In this document: piece by piece, positions 19,736 to 20,796 of the stretch | Position numbering within the stretch: the first letter of the stretch is position 1 | Layout: each line of letters opens with the position of its first letter | NCBI GenBank assembly: GCA_034698045.1 | Contig: JAQGAU010001188.1 | Coordinates: 1 to 20,796 of the forward strand | DNA from: Paramacrobiotus richtersi | Lineage: Eukaryota > Tardigrada > Eutardigrada > Parachela > Macrobiotidae | Length of the DNA stretch: 20,796 bases | Direction of reading: 5' to 3' | Program-made: the position numbers and the translations under genes | Notes under the pieces: generated by a model | Told to the model about the DNA's origin: nothing | The model's input: the letters and a program-made list of their open reading frames with translations, nothing else | Databases searched by the model: none

Positions 19736-20796
19736 ATGAAACTTCTACCAGTATTATTGAACTGCCGTATTTCTGCTTTTGCATTTTTTGCTGCATTAAG
19801 CCTTGTCTTTGGCCTGCATAATGTCGGAAAAATCAAGATTGGTAAGTGAGGCTTCCTTAATGTAGATGTGGCGAGAATCTAAAAATCCTTCGAATCCTCT
19901 TCCATGGAGCTTTTCCTTTTATTACGTATTCTGAGTCCGGCGTCTTTCAGTCGGCCTATTTGATGCCTATTCCACGCATCTGTTGCCCACATTCCAGGAT
20001 GCCGTATCAGTCATTAACGATCAGAGCAGCGAGGTGCAGATTATTGCTGCAAAGGTCATTACGAATTCTACTGATTCCATGCTTAAGCGTTCCAAAAAAC
20101 GTAAGTCTATCTGCATAATTGTGAATGCGCTCTACTCCCGGCCAGTTTTTCACATTCGGTATAGTTGGAGATATTTTTCAGTGTGCAAAACGTTTGAAAG
20201 CGGAGTTACTGTGGTCATGAGTGCACCGGGAAGTGAAACCCACGAGTATGCTCAGTCCATCTGTGATACACTGGATATTCCGTATATTGGCATTCGTCGC
20301 ACCGAACTTTCTACTCGAGAAGCTGTTGCTATTAATTTGTTTCCTTATGAAATGGCACTGAGCAAGCCATATACGGATATTGTAAGATTCTGGCAATGGA
20401 ACACCACCTTTACTATTCTTTATGAACATCCGGACGGTAAGACGTTTGTGCTTATATTTGGAAGTGTAGTAAGTGTTTACTAGCTATTTTCGAATTTTTC
20501 ACACATTCTGCCTTATTGTTAGGTATGTGCATAAGTCTGGTATTTTATGTTATTTTATGTTATACTTAAGCCACTTAATTTTTGATCAATATGATAGACA
20601 CTTAAAAAATTCAGAAGTATGGATATATACCGCATTTCAAAATATTAATATATTCGGATATTTACGGCCGAGGCTAATCTGTCATCTTACGTACAAGTCA
20701 TTTTTTTCTGGTTTTCTTGCAGGTCTTCTGAAATTTCGCAACATGCTGAATTGGGCAACCTTCCGTTTCACCATAACCAGCCGACAGCTAATTGGT
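19736..20796 (+). CDS. Ionotropic glutamate receptor, amino-terminal domain (5' part)
   Basis: Exons 19736..19841, 19951..20100, 20182..20436 and 20723..>20796 give the first 195 residues, and the gene runs off the right edge. The ATG has A at -3. A signal peptide (about 1-26, with SAFAFFAALSLVFGL) precedes GKIKIVGLFDAYST, the first strand of the periplasmic-binding-protein-like amino-terminal domain (ATD). Following features fit the kainate/AMPA ATD: FQDAVSVIN (as FRFAVERIN), CKTFESGVTVVMSAPGS (as C-x-L-x-x-G-V-x-A-I-x-G-P), YAQSICDTLDIPYIG, the FPYEMALSKPYTDIV segment, WNTTFTILYEHPDGLLKF, and NMLNWATFRFTITSRQL. The ATD mediates subunit assembly of these cation channels at synapses. The ligand-binding and pore domains lie outside the window, so the kainate versus AMPA subtype is only suggested, by resemblance to kainate receptors. 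Confidence 0.85.
20437..20722 (+). other. Glutamate receptor intron 3 (286 bp)
   Basis: GTAAGA donor and TTTTCTTGCAG acceptor, phase 1. Includes a tandem 10-mer (TTTTATGTTA twice, near 20543-20562). Nothing else seen. Confidence 0.7.

Overview
The window is animal nuclear DNA from a compact, gene-dense genome. I can reconstruct eight protein genes with 35 GT-AG introns in 20.8 kb; most introns are 55-250 bp and the longest is 511 bp. The gene content is metazoan: cadherin-like ectodomains, an ionotropic glutamate receptor, MYG1, UTP6, MPHOSPH6 and RAD23. Density and intron size would suit a small invertebrate genome such as a tardigrade or another ecdysozoan, but no feature fixes the phylum and I hold this loosely. 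Exon junctions were chosen by splice consensus, reading phase and agreement with the known families, not from transcripts.

Layout. 1-1356 (+): 3' end of a secreted Ser/Thr-rich protein made of Cys-containing cadherin-like repeats. 1579-3618 (-): a complete second protein of the same repeat type, convergent with the first and ending in a Thr-rich tract. 4232-7469 (-): UTP6, 11 exons, 599 aa. 8268-9745 (+): MYG1 exonuclease, 6 exons, 368 aa, head-to-head with UTP6. 10108-11461 (-): MPHOSPH6, 5 exons, 188 aa. 12658-14975 (-): an unrecognised single-pass membrane protein with a signal peptide, two similar Cys-containing modules, a Cys-rich module and 23 x-Pro-Asp triplets before its membrane segment. 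16412-18778 (+): RAD23, 7 exons, 362 aa. 19736 to the right edge (+): 5' end of a kainate/AMPA-like glutamate receptor.

Functional themes. Three adjacent genes (UTP6, MYG1, MPHOSPH6) all belong to families with roles in pre-rRNA processing, and two of them share a short divergent promoter region. The left edge holds a tail-to-tail pair of related adhesion-like secreted proteins. The most novel-looking locus is the x-Pro-Asp membrane protein; next come the Cys-stapled cadherin-like repeats. I found no tRNA, rRNA, CRISPR array or recognisable transposon.
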